Source: Chloroflexota bacterium (GTDB lineage Bacteria > Chloroflexota > Anaerolineae > JAAEKA01). From it: a stretch of 49,930 bases of DNA. Numbering within the stretch: position 1 is the first letter of the stretch; each line of letters opens with the position of its first letter. Position numbers and translations under genes: made by a program. The stretch lies in contig JAYELL010000033.1 of the NCBI GenBank assembly GCA_034717495.1, positions 26,802 through 76,731 on the forward strand, given 5' to 3'. Under the pieces are notes generated by a model. The model worked only from the letters and a program-made list of their open reading frames with translations, was not told where the DNA came from and ran no database searches. Positions 33,263 through 42,151 of the stretch are shown in pieces.

Positions 33263-34378
33263 TCATCGAACGAGGGTCACGTCATCGGCTACCTCCAAAG
33301 GGCTGGTTGGACCAAAAAGGGTTCCTGGATACAAGGAACTCTCCCGAACAATCAGCTCTGGCTGCAAAACAACGGTTCTTGACTCAGGCAAGTCGCCACC
33401 TTTCTTCACCGTCTCGATCAGGTCGACCAACTCGGAGACACCCATTCGACCGTGGGTAGGCTGATCCTGCCAGACGGTGCTAAGGGGGGGACAAAGATGG
33501 GCCACCTCGGGGATTCCGTCGAATCCGACCAGCCCCAGGTCCGCAGGTATCTTGATCGACCACTCACTGGCCACCTTGTAGACGCTGATGGCCATCTGGT
33601 CATTGGCAACGAACACGGCATCCATGTCGGGATAACTCTCCAATAATGCTCGGATGGCCTGCTCACCGCTTGCAGAGGACCAGTTTCCCTCCGCGCGGTG
33701 CTGCTCGTCAACCGCGACACCGACCTCCAGCAGGCAATCTTTCCAGCCCGCCAGGCGCTGGCGCGCAGCCCACCAATCCAGTGGTCCGGCGATGTGCCCG
33801 ATCCGGCGATAGCCTTGATCGAGAAGATGTTGGCTTGCTCGAAAGGCGCCCAGGTAGTTGTCGATGATGACGCTGGCCGAACCAGGCTGCGCCTCGGTTG
33901 ACAGGGTGAGCAAAGGAACAGGAAGCTCAGTCCGATGCTCGAGGATCCATGCCATGTTGTCCCCTACCTCGGGCACGGTCCAAATGATACCATCCACATG
34001 CCGCGCCAGCAGGGAACGTATGATCGGCTCGAAATCCTGAACCTGAAAACCGGGCAATTCCTTTAGCAGAATTGCGTAGCCCCTCTCTTCCGCTTCCTGA
34101 GTAATCCCGTAAAGCGTCCTGGAGGGGCCAATATACTGAAGGCCGGCGGTGACCACGCCCAGGGTATAACTTCGCCGCCGGCTCAGGCTTTGAGCCAGCT
34201 GACTCGGTTGATAGTCCAGACGATCCATGACCTCACGCACTCGTTTGCGGGTCTTCGGCGCCACATCGGGCCGATCATTCAATACCCGGGAAACGGTTTG
34301 TTTGGAAACACCAGCCTCTCTCGCAACTTCTCCGATTGTTACCTTGTGGAGCTTGCCCATTTCTGCAACCTGTGCCAT
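33263..34378 (-). CDS. LacI-family transcriptional regulator
   Basis: Represses or activates sugar genes in response to a ligand. The 371-aa protein has an N-terminal helix-turn-helix TIGEVAREAGVSKQTVSRVL, a hinge around RLDYQPSQLAQSL, and a periplasmic-binding-like effector domain (YTLGVVTAGLQYIG, VFVANDQMAISVY, LGLVGFDGIPE). ATG 34378 gives a short lead; ATG 34360 is an alternative. The frame opens far upstream, but that region contains the promoter and operator. It sits at the head of the damaged transporter/GH operon and faces the rhamnosidase gene. The operator at 34381-34412 overlaps its own transcription start. Confidence 0.88.
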   Translation of the reverse strand: MAQVAEMGKLHKVTIGEVAREAGVSKQTVSRVLNDRPDVAPKTRKRVREVMDRLDYQPSQLAQSLSRRRSYTLGVVTAGLQYIGPSRTLYGITQEAEERGYAILLKELPGFQVQDFEPIIRSLLARHVDGIIWTVPEVGDNMAWILEHRTELPVPLLTLSTEAQPGSASVIIDNYLGAFRASQHLLDQGYRRIGHIAGPLDWWAARQRLAGWKDCLLEVGVAVDEQHRAEGNWSSASGEQAIRALLESYPDMDAVFVANDQMAISVYKVASEWSIKIPADLGLVGFDGIPEVAHLCPPLSTVWQDQPTHGRMGVSELVDLIETVKKGGDLPESRTVVLQPELIVRESSLYPGTLFGPTSPLEVADDVTLVR

Positions 34379-34380
34379 AA

Positions 34381-34412
34381 TACTGTTACCGGTTCCGGGA
34401 CCGATAACAGTA
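34381..34412. promoter_or_regulatory. 32-bp operator palindrome for the LacI regulator
   Basis: TACTGTTACCGGTTCC (34381-34396) and GGGACCGATAACAGTA (34397-34412) are reverse complements at 14 of 16 positions. It covers the -10 edge and start point of the regulator promoter, so binding would block it. It also lies upstream of the rhamnosidase gene and may control both directions. Confidence 0.7.
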
Positions 34413-34437
34413 TACCACGAACCGGACAGTTGGTCAA
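34409..34437 (-). promoter_or_regulatory. promoter of the lacI-type operon
   Basis: Minus-strand TTGACC (34432-34437), 17-nt spacer, TATACT (34409-34414). Very close to consensus. Confidence 0.72.
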
Positions 34438-34494
34438 GACCATCGATTCGATCCACGACACAAACGTGGCTTTGAAGCCTCAGGAGATCCGCGC

Positions 34495-37218
34495 ATGACA
34501 TCCGATGATCGCACCGTCCAACTAACCTGCGAATACAAGTCCAATCCTCTCGGAATCGACGAGCCAGGTCCCCGCCTGAGCTGGCAAATGCAGTCAACCC
34601 GGCGAGGCGCCCGACAAACAGCCTTTCAAGTCCGCGTGGCCCGATCGGCCGGGGCCCTGAAGGATAACAGCGATTCTCTCTGGGATAGCGGCAAGATCGC
34701 CAGTGATCGATCAATTCATGTAGCCTATGCCGGTACCTTGTTGGCCTCGGGTGAACAAGCGTGGTGGCAGGTCAGAGCGTGGAACGAACTGGACCAGGTC
34801 ACCCCATGGAGCGATCTGGCCTGGTGGGAGATGGGTCTTCTGGAACGCCACGATTGGCAGGCGCAATGGATCCAGGGGCCTCTGGTCGGCGGCCGCTGGT
34901 CTTCCATTCCGGCACCCTTCTTTCGCAAGCCCTTCCACCTGGAGAAGCCGATCCAGACCGCCCGCCTTTATGTCACGGCTCTTGGGGTATACGAGTGTCA
35001 GATCAATGGGCGGCTTGTCGGCAGCGATGTGCTGATGCCCGGCTGGACCGATTTCCACAAACGGGTCCGCTATCAGGTTTACGATGTGAACAACCTGCTG
35101 GTACCCGGCGATAACGTGATCGGCGCAATCCTGGGCGATGGCTGGTATTGTGGCCATCTGGAATGGCGGGGGCGTCAGCTTTACGGTGACCGGCCCAGGC
35201 TCCTGGCACAGCTCGTGATAGATCACGACGATGGCAGCCGCTTGCTTGTCACCAGCGACCAGACCTGGCGCACGGCGGTAGGACCGCTGTTGGAGGGGGA
35301 TCTCATCATGGGCGAAAGCTACGACGCCCGGCTCTCCTTCCCCGGCTGGTCAAGCCCCGATTTTGACGATTCCGGCTGGTTGCCCGCCCAGGTCTTCGAT
35401 GACCCTGGTATCGCATTGGTCGCCACCGCCGGCCCACCAATGCGCCGCCACGGGGAATTGCATCCGATTTCTCAGCCCCAGGAGGTGCTGGCATGGCCCT
35501 CCTCTCATTGGCTCTTCGACTTCGGACAGAATCTGGTCGGGCGCGTCCGCCTCAAGGTGCAGGGCCTTGCCGGGACCACCATCACCCTCCGCTACGGCGA
35601 GATGCTCGATGAAAATGGCAAACTCTACACGGAGAACCTGCGAACCGCACGCCAGACGGACCACTACACCTTGAACGGGGATGGCGAAGAGCTTTGGCAG
35701 CCTCGCTTCACCTTCCATGGCTTTCGCTACGTCGAAGTACAGGGGTATCCCGGCAAACCCCCGGACGACCTTCTCAGCGCGGTCGTCCTGCATTCCGACA
35801 TGCCCCGAACTGGCAGCTTCGAATGCTCCAATCCACTGGTCAATCAACTGCAACACAACATCCTCTGGGGACAGAAGGGCAACTTCCTGGATGTTCCCAC
35901 CGACTGTCCCCAACGAGATGAACGACTGGGATGGACCGGTGATGCTCAGGTGTTTGTTCAGGCAGCAACCTTCAATATGGATGTTGCCAGCTTCTTCACA
36001 AAATGGCAGCAGGACCTGGCAGATTCCCAGCTTTCCAATGGCGGCATTCCCGCCGTAGCTCCCTCCACGCCCAAGACATCGTTCGAAGGGGGACAGGCAT
36101 GGTCGGATGCGCTGCTGATCTGTCCATGGACGATATATCTCACCTATGGGGATCGCCGGCTGCTCGAACGGCATTATGACTCGTTTATTGCATTCATGGA
36201 TTTCCTGGTGGCCGACAGCCCCGATCTGGTCAGGGGAGATCCGACGCGAGGCGAATGGACGGCCAACAACCAATGGCTGGCTGGCGGTTTCGGCGATTGG
36301 CTGGCCATGGACGACAGCGGGGAAAGGATTGGTGGCACATCCAAGGCGTTGATCGGAACCGCCTTTTTCGCCCACAGTGCCCATCTTTTGTCTCAGATTG
36401 CCCGCACCCTGGGCAGAATCGATGATGCCCATCGATTCGACCAGTTGTCGCAGAAGGTGCGCCAGGTGTTCATCGATCGATTTGTCACTGAGGAGGGCGA
36501 CCTGGTCGGCCAGACCCAAACCGCTTATGTGCTGGCCTTGCACTTCGACCTGTTGCCCAAAGAGCTTCGACCCGGTATCGTTGATGCCCTTGTCGCCGAC
36601 ATCCAGCGACGCCAGATGCACCTCTCGACTGGCTTCGTTGGCACCCCCTACCTGCTTCATGTACTGAGCGATGAAGGCCATATCGATATCGCCTATTCAC
36701 TACTGCTGCAGACCACGATTCCCTCGTGGCTGTACCCGGTAATCCAGGGCGCCACCACGATCTGGGAGCGCTGGGATGGGTGGACCCAAGACAACGGCTT
36801 TCAAGACCCGGACATGAATTCCTTCAACCACTATGCCTATGGGTCGGTGGGCACCTTCCTCTATCGCGCTGTCGCTGGCATCGATGTCGATCCAGCCCGC
36901 CCTGGCTTCAAACACATCCTCTTGCGGCCTCACATCGGCGGCCATCTTGAACATGCCAGGGCCAGCTATCAGTCACCTTACGGGCTCATCGAAAGCGGAT
37001 GGCGCGTGGATGGCGATCGACTGCATTGGCAGGTCAGCGTGCCTCCCAATGCCACGGCAACAGCCTTCGTGCCCACAATAGATACCACCCATGTCCTGGA
37101 AAGCGCAATCCCGGTAACTCAGGCCGAAGGCCTATCGGTTGTCGGCATAGAGTCCGACGCCCTGGTCGTCACACTGGGTTCAGGCCAGTTCGAATTCGAA
37201 TCAAGGTTGAGAACATGA
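34495..37218 (+). CDS. alpha-L-rhamnosidase (GH78)
   Basis: Releases terminal L-rhamnose from plant glycosides or pectin. The 907-aa protein has an N-terminal beta domain starting LTCEYKSNPLGIDEPGPRLS, two further beta domains (ARLYVTALGVYECQINGRLV; GESYDARLSFPGW), then the (alpha/alpha)6 barrel. The barrel carries the conserved DCPQRDERLGWTGDAQVF and the barrel-side WERWDGW. Length is standard and no frameshift was seen. There is no signal peptide, so it is cytoplasmic and would act on imported oligosaccharides. AGGAG precedes the ATG by ~8 nt. It is the first gene of the intact rightward arm of the LacI locus. Confidence 0.93.
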   Translation: MTSDDRTVQLTCEYKSNPLGIDEPGPRLSWQMQSTRRGARQTAFQVRVARSAGALKDNSDSLWDSGKIASDRSIHVAYAGTLLASGEQAWWQVRAWNELDQVTPWSDLAWWEMGLLERHDWQAQWIQGPLVGGRWSSIPAPFFRKPFHLEKPIQTARLYVTALGVYECQINGRLVGSDVLMPGWTDFHKRVRYQVYDVNNLLVPGDNVIGAILGDGWYCGHLEWRGRQLYGDRPRLLAQLVIDHDDGSRLLVTSDQTWRTAVGPLLEGDLIMGESYDARLSFPGWSSPDFDDSGWLPAQVFDDPGIALVATAGPPMRRHGELHPISQPQEVLAWPSSHWLFDFGQNLVGRVRLKVQGLAGTTITLRYGEMLDENGKLYTENLRTARQTDHYTLNGDGEELWQPRFTFHGFRYVEVQGYPGKPPDDLLSAVVLHSDMPRTGSFECSNPLVNQLQHNILWGQKGNFLDVPTDCPQRDERLGWTGDAQVFVQAATFNMDVASFFTKWQQDLADSQLSNGGIPAVAPSTPKTSFEGGQAWSDALLICPWTIYLTYGDRRLLERHYDSFIAFMDFLVADSPDLVRGDPTRGEWTANNQWLAGGFGDWLAMDDSGERIGGTSKALIGTAFFAHSAHLLSQIARTLGRIDDAHRFDQLSQKVRQVFIDRFVTEEGDLVGQTQTAYVLALHFDLLPKELRPGIVDALVADIQRRQMHLSTGFVGTPYLLHVLSDEGHIDIAYSLLLQTTIPSWLYPVIQGATTIWERWDGWTQDNGFQDPDMNSFNHYAYGSVGTFLYRAVAGIDVDPARPGFKHILLRPHIGGHLEHARASYQSPYGLIESGWRVDGDRLHWQVSVPPNATATAFVPTIDTTHVLESAIPVTQAEGLSVVGIESDALVVTLGSGQFEFESRLRT

Positions 37219-37282
37219 AGAGAAGCGCAGCGCTTATGGCGCCATCCCATTGCGTCATCCCATACGGAAGGAGCATCTTTCC

Positions 37283-38533
37283 ATGGTGAATCCACCCTTT
37301 ACCCTCGGCGTCAACTACTGGCCTCGGCGCAAGGCTATGTTCTGGTGGTCCAATTTCGACTCCCGGGAAATCCGGGAGGAGTTTAGCCTGATTGCTGATT
37401 TGGGCATGTCGATGGTGCGCATCTTTTTACTCTGGGAGGACTGGCAGCCAACACCCGACAGTGTCAACCAGGATGCGTTGAACAACCTGGAGATCGTCTG
37501 TGACATCGCCCAGAACCTTGACCTGTCCCTCAATGTCACCTTTTTCACCGGTCATATGAGCGGGCCAAGCTGGGCACCAGGGTGGATGTTACTTCCGAAT
37601 CAGACCATGCCTGCGCACATCCGCCAGGTGGTCAGCGATGGAAAAATCGTAGATTGTGCCTACCGGAACCAGTACAGCGATTCCATGCTGCTCAATGCCT
37701 CCGACCTGATGGTGGAAACCGTGGTCGCGCGCTTCAAGGATCATCCGGCGGTCGGCGTCTGGAATCTTGGCAATGAACCTGACCTGTTCGCCCTCCCGGA
37801 CAATGCAGCTCAGGGTAAAAGTTGGACGCGGCACCTTACGAGCCTGATCAAAAGCATCGATCCAGCAACCCCTGTAACCTGCGGACTGCACGTCAATAGC
37901 CTTTTCGAAGACAACGGTCTCCGGATCAGCGACGTTTTCGCCGAAGTGGATTTCCCCGTGATGCATGGTTATCCCATGTACGTCGACTGGGCTCGCGGTC
38001 CACTGGACGCCTGGTATGTGCCATTTCTCTGCGCCCTGACCTCCGCACTCTCCGGTGGAAAGCCCACCCTTATGGAGGAGTTGGGCGGCTGCACCGAAGC
38101 CCCAGGGAAACCATCCTCCGTTTGGGCCTGGACCGAATATGGGAAACCAAGAACGCAATTCATGGCAGCTGAGGGTGAATTCGCTGATTATGTAGAGCAA
38201 TTGTTACATAACTTGCCACAGGTCGGTGCTTCGGGGGCAGTCTTCTGGTGTTTCGCAGATTACCACCCCGACCTGTGGGACCGCCCCCCCTGCCTGGAAG
38301 CCTGGCACGAGCGTTTCTTTGGCCTGATGCGCCCCGACGGCTCCCTGAAACCCCATGCCGAAGTCATCAAGCGCTTCGCTACATCCCGACCCACCGTGCA
38401 ACCGCCTCGCTATTCGATCGATCTGGATATCACCCCGGACCAGTACTATCACGATCCTCTGAAATACGTGCAGCGCTTCTATGCCGAGTTCCTTTCCCAG
38501 GTAGGCCAACCATTTCCTGTGCCTGCCGTTTGA
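37283..38533 (+). CDS. GH5-like (clan GH-A) glycoside hydrolase
   Basis: The 416-aa TIM-barrel protein has the start FTLGVNYWPRRKAMFWWSNF, acid/base Glu in VGVWNLGNEPDLF (about residue 170) and nucleophile Glu in KPTLMEELGGCTE (about 270). The relative spacing fits clan GH-A cellulase/mannanase-type enzymes (GH5 or a related family). The substrate is not readable. No signal peptide. ATG 37283 follows GGAAGGAG by 11 nt; an earlier in-frame ATG (37250) lacks such a site. It follows the rhamnosidase after 64 nt and probably shares its transcript. Confidence 0.8.
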   Translation: MVNPPFTLGVNYWPRRKAMFWWSNFDSREIREEFSLIADLGMSMVRIFLLWEDWQPTPDSVNQDALNNLEIVCDIAQNLDLSLNVTFFTGHMSGPSWAPGWMLLPNQTMPAHIRQVVSDGKIVDCAYRNQYSDSMLLNASDLMVETVVARFKDHPAVGVWNLGNEPDLFALPDNAAQGKSWTRHLTSLIKSIDPATPVTCGLHVNSLFEDNGLRISDVFAEVDFPVMHGYPMYVDWARGPLDAWYVPFLCALTSALSGGKPTLMEELGGCTEAPGKPSSVWAWTEYGKPRTQFMAAEGEFADYVEQLLHNLPQVGASGAVFWCFADYHPDLWDRPPCLEAWHERFFGLMRPDGSLKPHAEVIKRFATSRPTVQPPRYSIDLDITPDQYYHDPLKYVQRFYAEFLSQVGQPFPVPAV

Positions 38534-38588
38534 ACGTTGGGAGAGGTGCCAAGACACTCACTGGAGTTACTCACACAAGGAAAGTTGA

Positions 38589-39890
38589 TTGCTCATGAAG
38601 GAATCGATCACTGCAGTGCTTCTGGGAGCCGGCCAACGCGGAGCCGATTCCTATGGCCCCTATGCCCTCGAATATCCTCAAGAACTTCGATTCGTTGCGG
38701 TCGCCGAGCCCGACCCAATCCGGCGAACACGATTTGCCGAGGCTCACGGAATCCCGAGCGAGCGCCAGTTCACCACATGGGAAGAGGTCGCTTCCCGGCC
38801 ACAATTGGCCGATGCTCTCTTCAATTGCACCAAGGACCAGATGCATTACGCGTCCACAATGGGCGCCCTGGATACCGGCTATGATGTCCTGTTGGAAAAG
38901 CCCATGACCAACCGGTTGACTCCCACCGTTCAACTGGTTCAGCATGCCGAAAAACTGGGACGTCTGTTACAGGTCTGCCACGTCCTGCACTACACGACCT
39001 TCTTCTCCACCTTGCACGACATTCTGGAAAGCGGAAAGCTCGGCGACATCATCACGGTGGAGCACCGGGAAAATGTCGAGACCTATCACATGGCCCATAG
39101 TTTCGTCCGGGGAAACTGGCGCAACGCAGCGGAATCGAGCCCCATGATCCTCTCCAAATGCTGCCATGATCTGGATATCCTCACCTGGAATTTCGGTCAC
39201 GGCCCCGAACGGCTGCAATCCTTCGGATCACTCCTGCACTTCCGACGCGATATGGCGCCAACCGGTGCCACTCAGCGCTGTACCGATGATTGCCCGGTGA
39301 GCGAGCAATGCCCCTTCGATGCACGCCGTCTTTATCTGGACATGGACCGGACAGGTTGGCCGGTAACGATGATCACCTCGGATCTGAGCTACCAGGGACG
39401 GCTTCAAGCGCTGGAAAGTGGCCCCTATGGGCGCTGCGTTTTCCACTGCGATAACACCGTGGTCGATCATCAAACGGTCAACCTTGAGTTTCCCGGCGGT
39501 GCGACCGCTGTTCTATTCATGCAAGGCCATTCGCACGAGGAAAGTCGCACCTTGCGTTACGACGGTACACGAGCCACGCTGCGCGGCAAGTTCACTTACA
39601 GGGGTGGTGTCATCGAGATCCACGACCATGTGACCGGCGCAATGGAGGTAATTCCCTGTGACGCTACCATGAGCGGCCACAGCGGAGGTGACTTCGGCAT
39701 GGTGTCTGCCTTCCTGGAAACCATTCGAGGCAACGCAGCGCCCCTGACAAGGGCGCGCGTTGCGCTCGAAAGCCATATGATGGCCTTCGCGGCCGAAGAG
39801 TCCCGGAAAAAGGGCAAAGTAGTCGATATGGCGGTGTTTAGACGCCGCGCCGAAGAAGTAGCGTTGTCTGAGCAACAGGCCGGCAACTGA
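38589..39890 (+). CDS. Gfo/Idh/MocA family oxidoreductase
   Basis: NAD(P)-dependent sugar or polyol dehydrogenase-like protein of about 433 aa. The Rossmann motif AVLLGAGQRGADSYG is at the N-terminus and the catalytic motif VLLEKPMTN at about residue 100. The segment SKCCHDLDILTWNFG holds the conserved His/Asp. A cysteine-rich insert, RCTDDCPVSEQCPFDARRLY, is characteristic of one subgroup; it could bind a metal. Start: TTG 38589 has AAGGA 7 nt upstream; ATG 38595 two codons later is the alternative. It probably completes rhamnose or uronate catabolism in this arm (inference). Confidence 0.85.
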   Translation: MLMKESITAVLLGAGQRGADSYGPYALEYPQELRFVAVAEPDPIRRTRFAEAHGIPSERQFTTWEEVASRPQLADALFNCTKDQMHYASTMGALDTGYDVLLEKPMTNRLTPTVQLVQHAEKLGRLLQVCHVLHYTTFFSTLHDILESGKLGDIITVEHRENVETYHMAHSFVRGNWRNAAESSPMILSKCCHDLDILTWNFGHGPERLQSFGSLLHFRRDMAPTGATQRCTDDCPVSEQCPFDARRLYLDMDRTGWPVTMITSDLSYQGRLQALESGPYGRCVFHCDNTVVDHQTVNLEFPGGATAVLFMQGHSHEESRTLRYDGTRATLRGKFTYRGGVIEIHDHVTGAMEVIPCDATMSGHSGGDFGMVSAFLETIRGNAAPLTRARVALESHMMAFAAEESRKKGKVVDMAVFRRRAEEVALSEQQAGN

Positions 39891-39927
39891 GACTCGCCAT
39901 CACCGGTCAAAATTCTCCCTGAGCAAT

Positions 39928-39956
39928 TTGCCCCTGGTTTTCCCCTGTGGTATACT
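39928..39956 (+). promoter_or_regulatory. promoter of rpsB
   Basis: TTGCCC (39928-39933), 17-nt spacer, TATACT (39951-39956). The start point should be at about 39963, giving a leader of roughly 147 nt. Confidence 0.7.
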
Positions 39957-39962
39957 GCCAGG

Positions 39963-40109
39963 CCGAGCGCGCTTTGCGCGCTCAAATTACGCACGCCACT
40001 CGCGGTCGTCTAAATCCGGCTGCGTGCTCCGTATTCCGCGGTACGGGGTAAACTGGATTACACGCGAGGGCGAACGACTAAACGCATTTTTCAGGAGGTA
40101 TCTCGAACC
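39963..40109 (+). promoter_or_regulatory. structured rpsB leader, candidate S2 autoregulatory element
   Basis: First hairpin GAGCGCGC-TTT-GCGCGCTC (39965-39983). Then a nested stem: CTCGCG (39999-40004) with CGCGAG (40063-40068), inside it AATCCGG (40013-40019) with CTGGATT (40053-40059), and inside that CCGTA (40029-40033) with TACGG (40042-40046). AGGAGG follows at 40093-40098. Pairing is by eye. Ribosomal protein leaders often bind their own product; whether this one binds S2 is untested. Confidence 0.5.
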
Positions 40110-41183
40110 GTGGCAGTAGTAAAAATGAAAGACCTGCTCGAAGCAGGCGTCCACTTTGGACACCGTACCCGCCGGTGGCATCCCAAGATGAAACCCTACC
40201 TTTTCACCGAGCGAAATGGTATCCATATTATCGACTTGCAGCAGACGATGCGGCAGATTGAGGCCGCCTACCAGCGTACCCGCAGTGTGGTCGCGTCAGG
40301 TGGCACTGTGCTCTTCGTCGGCACAAAACGTCAGGCCCAACAGAATGTCCAGGAAGCTGCGGAAAAGGCCGGCATGCCCTACGTCAATCAAAGATGGCTG
40401 GGTGGTACCCTTACCAACTTCCGCACCATCCGCCAGCGTGTCGATCATATGATCAAGCTGGAGCAACAAAAGGAACGTGGTGATTTCGATCTCTTGATCA
40501 AAAAGGAAGCCCTGCAGCAGCAACGGGAGATCGATAAGCTGCAACGGCGTCTTGGTGGCCTGCGTGATATGCGCCGCCTTCCTGATCTGGTATTCATCAC
40601 CGATATCAATCGCGAAGACATTGCAGTTCGGGAAGCCAGCAAACTCGGTATCCCGATCATCGCCATGGTCGACACCAACGTCAATCCCGATCCCGTTGAC
40701 CTGGTGATCCCGGCTAACGACGACGCGATTCGCGCCATCAAACTGATCACCAATGTCATATCGCAGGCAGCCCAGGAAGGTCGCCACATGCGTGAGGTGA
40801 TCGAGGCCGATGAGGAGGAAGACTACAAGGCCGTAATCGACGAAGAGATCCAGGAACCTGAGATCTATCTCGGTCCCTCTACCCTGGCGAAACTCGCCAG
40901 CGGCGTGGGCGCTGCCAGTGACACCCCTGAGACAAAGGTGGTCGAGGTGGTCGCCGAAACCGAAACAACCGAAATAGTTGAAGAGACCGAAGTAGAAGGT
41001 GAAGTAATCGAAGAGACCGAGGTGGTAGAGCAAACCGAGGTGGCCGAGGAAGCTAAAAAAGAGGTGATCGCGGAAACCGAGGTCGACGAGGTGGCTGAGG
41101 TGGTCGAAGAAGTCGACGTGAATGAGAAAGAAGAAACAGCCACCGAGGAGCAGGAAGAAACCGAAGCGGTTGAAACTGCCTGA
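40110..41183 (+). CDS. rpsB: 30S ribosomal protein S2 with acidic C-terminal tail
   Basis: Core 30S protein needed to seat S1 on the ribosome. Residues 1-250 are a normal S2 ([63 protein letters not shown]). Residues ~271-357 are an extra tail made almost only of Glu, Val, Thr and Ala (for example [11 protein letters not shown]). This makes the protein 357 aa against a usual ~230-260. GTG start at 40110, with AGGAGG 11 nt upstream. A hairpin follows it before tsf. Confidence 0.96.
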   Translation: MAVVKMKDLLEAGVHFGHRTRRWHPKMKPYLFTERNGIHIIDLQQTMRQIEAAYQRTRSVVASGGTVLFVGTKRQAQQNVQEAAEKAGMPYVNQRWLGGTLTNFRTIRQRVDHMIKLEQQKERGDFDLLIKKEALQQQREIDKLQRRLGGLRDMRRLPDLVFITDINREDIAVREASKLGIPIIAMVDTNVNPDPVDLVIPANDDAIRAIKLITNVISQAAQEGRHMREVIEADEEEDYKAVIDEEIQEPEIYLGPSTLAKLASGVGAASDTPETKVVEVVAETETTEIVEETEVEGEVIEETEVVEQTEVAEEAKKEVIAETEVDEVAEVVEEVDVNEKEETATEEQEETEAVETA

Positions 41184-41208
41184 GCAGCTCTTTTTTACGT
41201 AGTAAACG

Positions 41209-41239
41209 AGGGCACCGGTGAATTTACCGCCGGTGCCCT
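41209..41239 (+). terminator. hairpin between rpsB and tsf
   Basis: 10-bp perfect stem AGGGCACCGG / CCGGTGCCCT with an 11-nt loop, then AATTG. The T-run is short, so it may be a partial terminator or attenuator adjusting tsf level relative to rpsB. The rest of 41184-41414 shows no gene. Confidence 0.6.
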
Positions 41240-41414
41240 AATTGCGAAAAGTTAACCAGGCGCGGCACAGCCAGAAACCCCATCCCCCTCCAGCGGCAGA
41301 GAACAGGAAAAACAAGCAACTGTACCCTGTCGCCAGGTCTGGTCTTCCGCGGTAGCCTTAGGTCTGGGGCAACAAGCTGTGACTGCCTGACGAACAAGAT
41401 ACAGGAGAAAAACG

Positions 41415-42008
41415 TTGACAGTTACAACAGCGATGGTAAAAGAACTGCGAGCTGCCACCGGCGCCGGCGTCCTTGACTGCAAGAACGCGCTGACTGAAGC
41501 CAATGGCAACTTCGACGAAGCGGTTGAGTTTCTGCGCAAGCAGGGACTTGCCACGGCCGCCAAGAAAGCCAGTCGCGAGGCCAATGAAGGCCTGATCGGC
41601 AATTATGTCCACATGGGATCCAAAGCCGCATCCATGATCGAGGTCAACTGTGAGACCGATTTCGTGGCACGGACTGATGACTTCCAGCAGCTTGTCAAGG
41701 ATCTTGCGATGCAGATCGTGGCGCTCAAGCCCATCTATGTCAGTCGCGAGGATATCCCGGAAGAGGTCCTGCAAAAGGAACGAGAGATCTATGCAGCTCA
41801 GATGGCTGACTCGGGCAAGCCTGATCATATTCTCGATAAGATTGTCGAAGGAAAACTGGAGAAATACTATCAGGAAGTCTGCCTGGTAGACCAGCCCTTC
41901 GCCAAGGATGACTCGATGACCGTCGATGACCTGGTCACCCGGGCGATCGCCAAACTAGGCGAAAACATCGTCATCCGCCGCTTCACCCGCTACGAAGTAG
42001 GCGAATGA
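41415..42008 (+). CDS. tsf: elongation factor Ts, short form
   Basis: Guanine nucleotide exchange factor for EF-Tu. The 197-aa protein has the N-terminal UBA-like domain ([19 protein letters not shown]) and the core [17 protein letters not shown], followed by a single C-terminal half ([19 protein letters not shown]). The length matches the short Thermus-type form rather than the ~280-aa enterobacterial one. TTG start at 41415 with AGGAG 7 nt upstream. It follows rpsB after a terminator-like hairpin. Confidence 0.95.
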   Translation: MTVTTAMVKELRAATGAGVLDCKNALTEANGNFDEAVEFLRKQGLATAAKKASREANEGLIGNYVHMGSKAASMIEVNCETDFVARTDDFQQLVKDLAMQIVALKPIYVSREDIPEEVLQKEREIYAAQMADSGKPDHILDKIVEGKLEKYYQEVCLVDQPFAKDDSMTVDDLVTRAIAKLGENIVIRRFTRYEVGE

Positions 42009-42021
42009 GACAGGTTTGATA

Positions 42022-42053
42022 GGCCGGAGGCCATGGCAGAATGGCTTCCGGCC
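42022..42053 (+). terminator. hairpin after tsf
   Basis: 13-bp stem GGCCGGAGGCCAT / ATGGCTTCCGGCC with one mismatch and a 6-nt loop, followed by CAACTTT. Likely terminator or attenuator. Confidence 0.6.
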
Positions 42054-42072
42054 CAACTTTAGCAGTTAGTAG

Positions 42073-42117
42073 CTGTTTGAAAAAGGGTCGAACCCATGGA
42101 CAAGGCTTTTCAAACAG
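42073..42117 (+). promoter_or_regulatory. stem-loop in the pyrH leader
   Basis: CTGTTTGAAAAAG (42073-42085) pairs with CTTTTCAAACAG (42106-42117) with one bulged A. The loop carries GGGTCGAACCC, which can fold on itself. It ends 34 nt before the pyrH start. It could be a regulatory leader or a copied hairpin element. Confidence 0.45.
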
Positions 42118-42151
42118 TGTCTTCGACACCAGCAGTTCAGGAGAAAGTGCC

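Noticed and set aside
35350-36681. 443-codon open frame on the minus strand
   Set aside because: It lies fully antisense to the intact GH78 rhamnosidase, which has all expected motifs.
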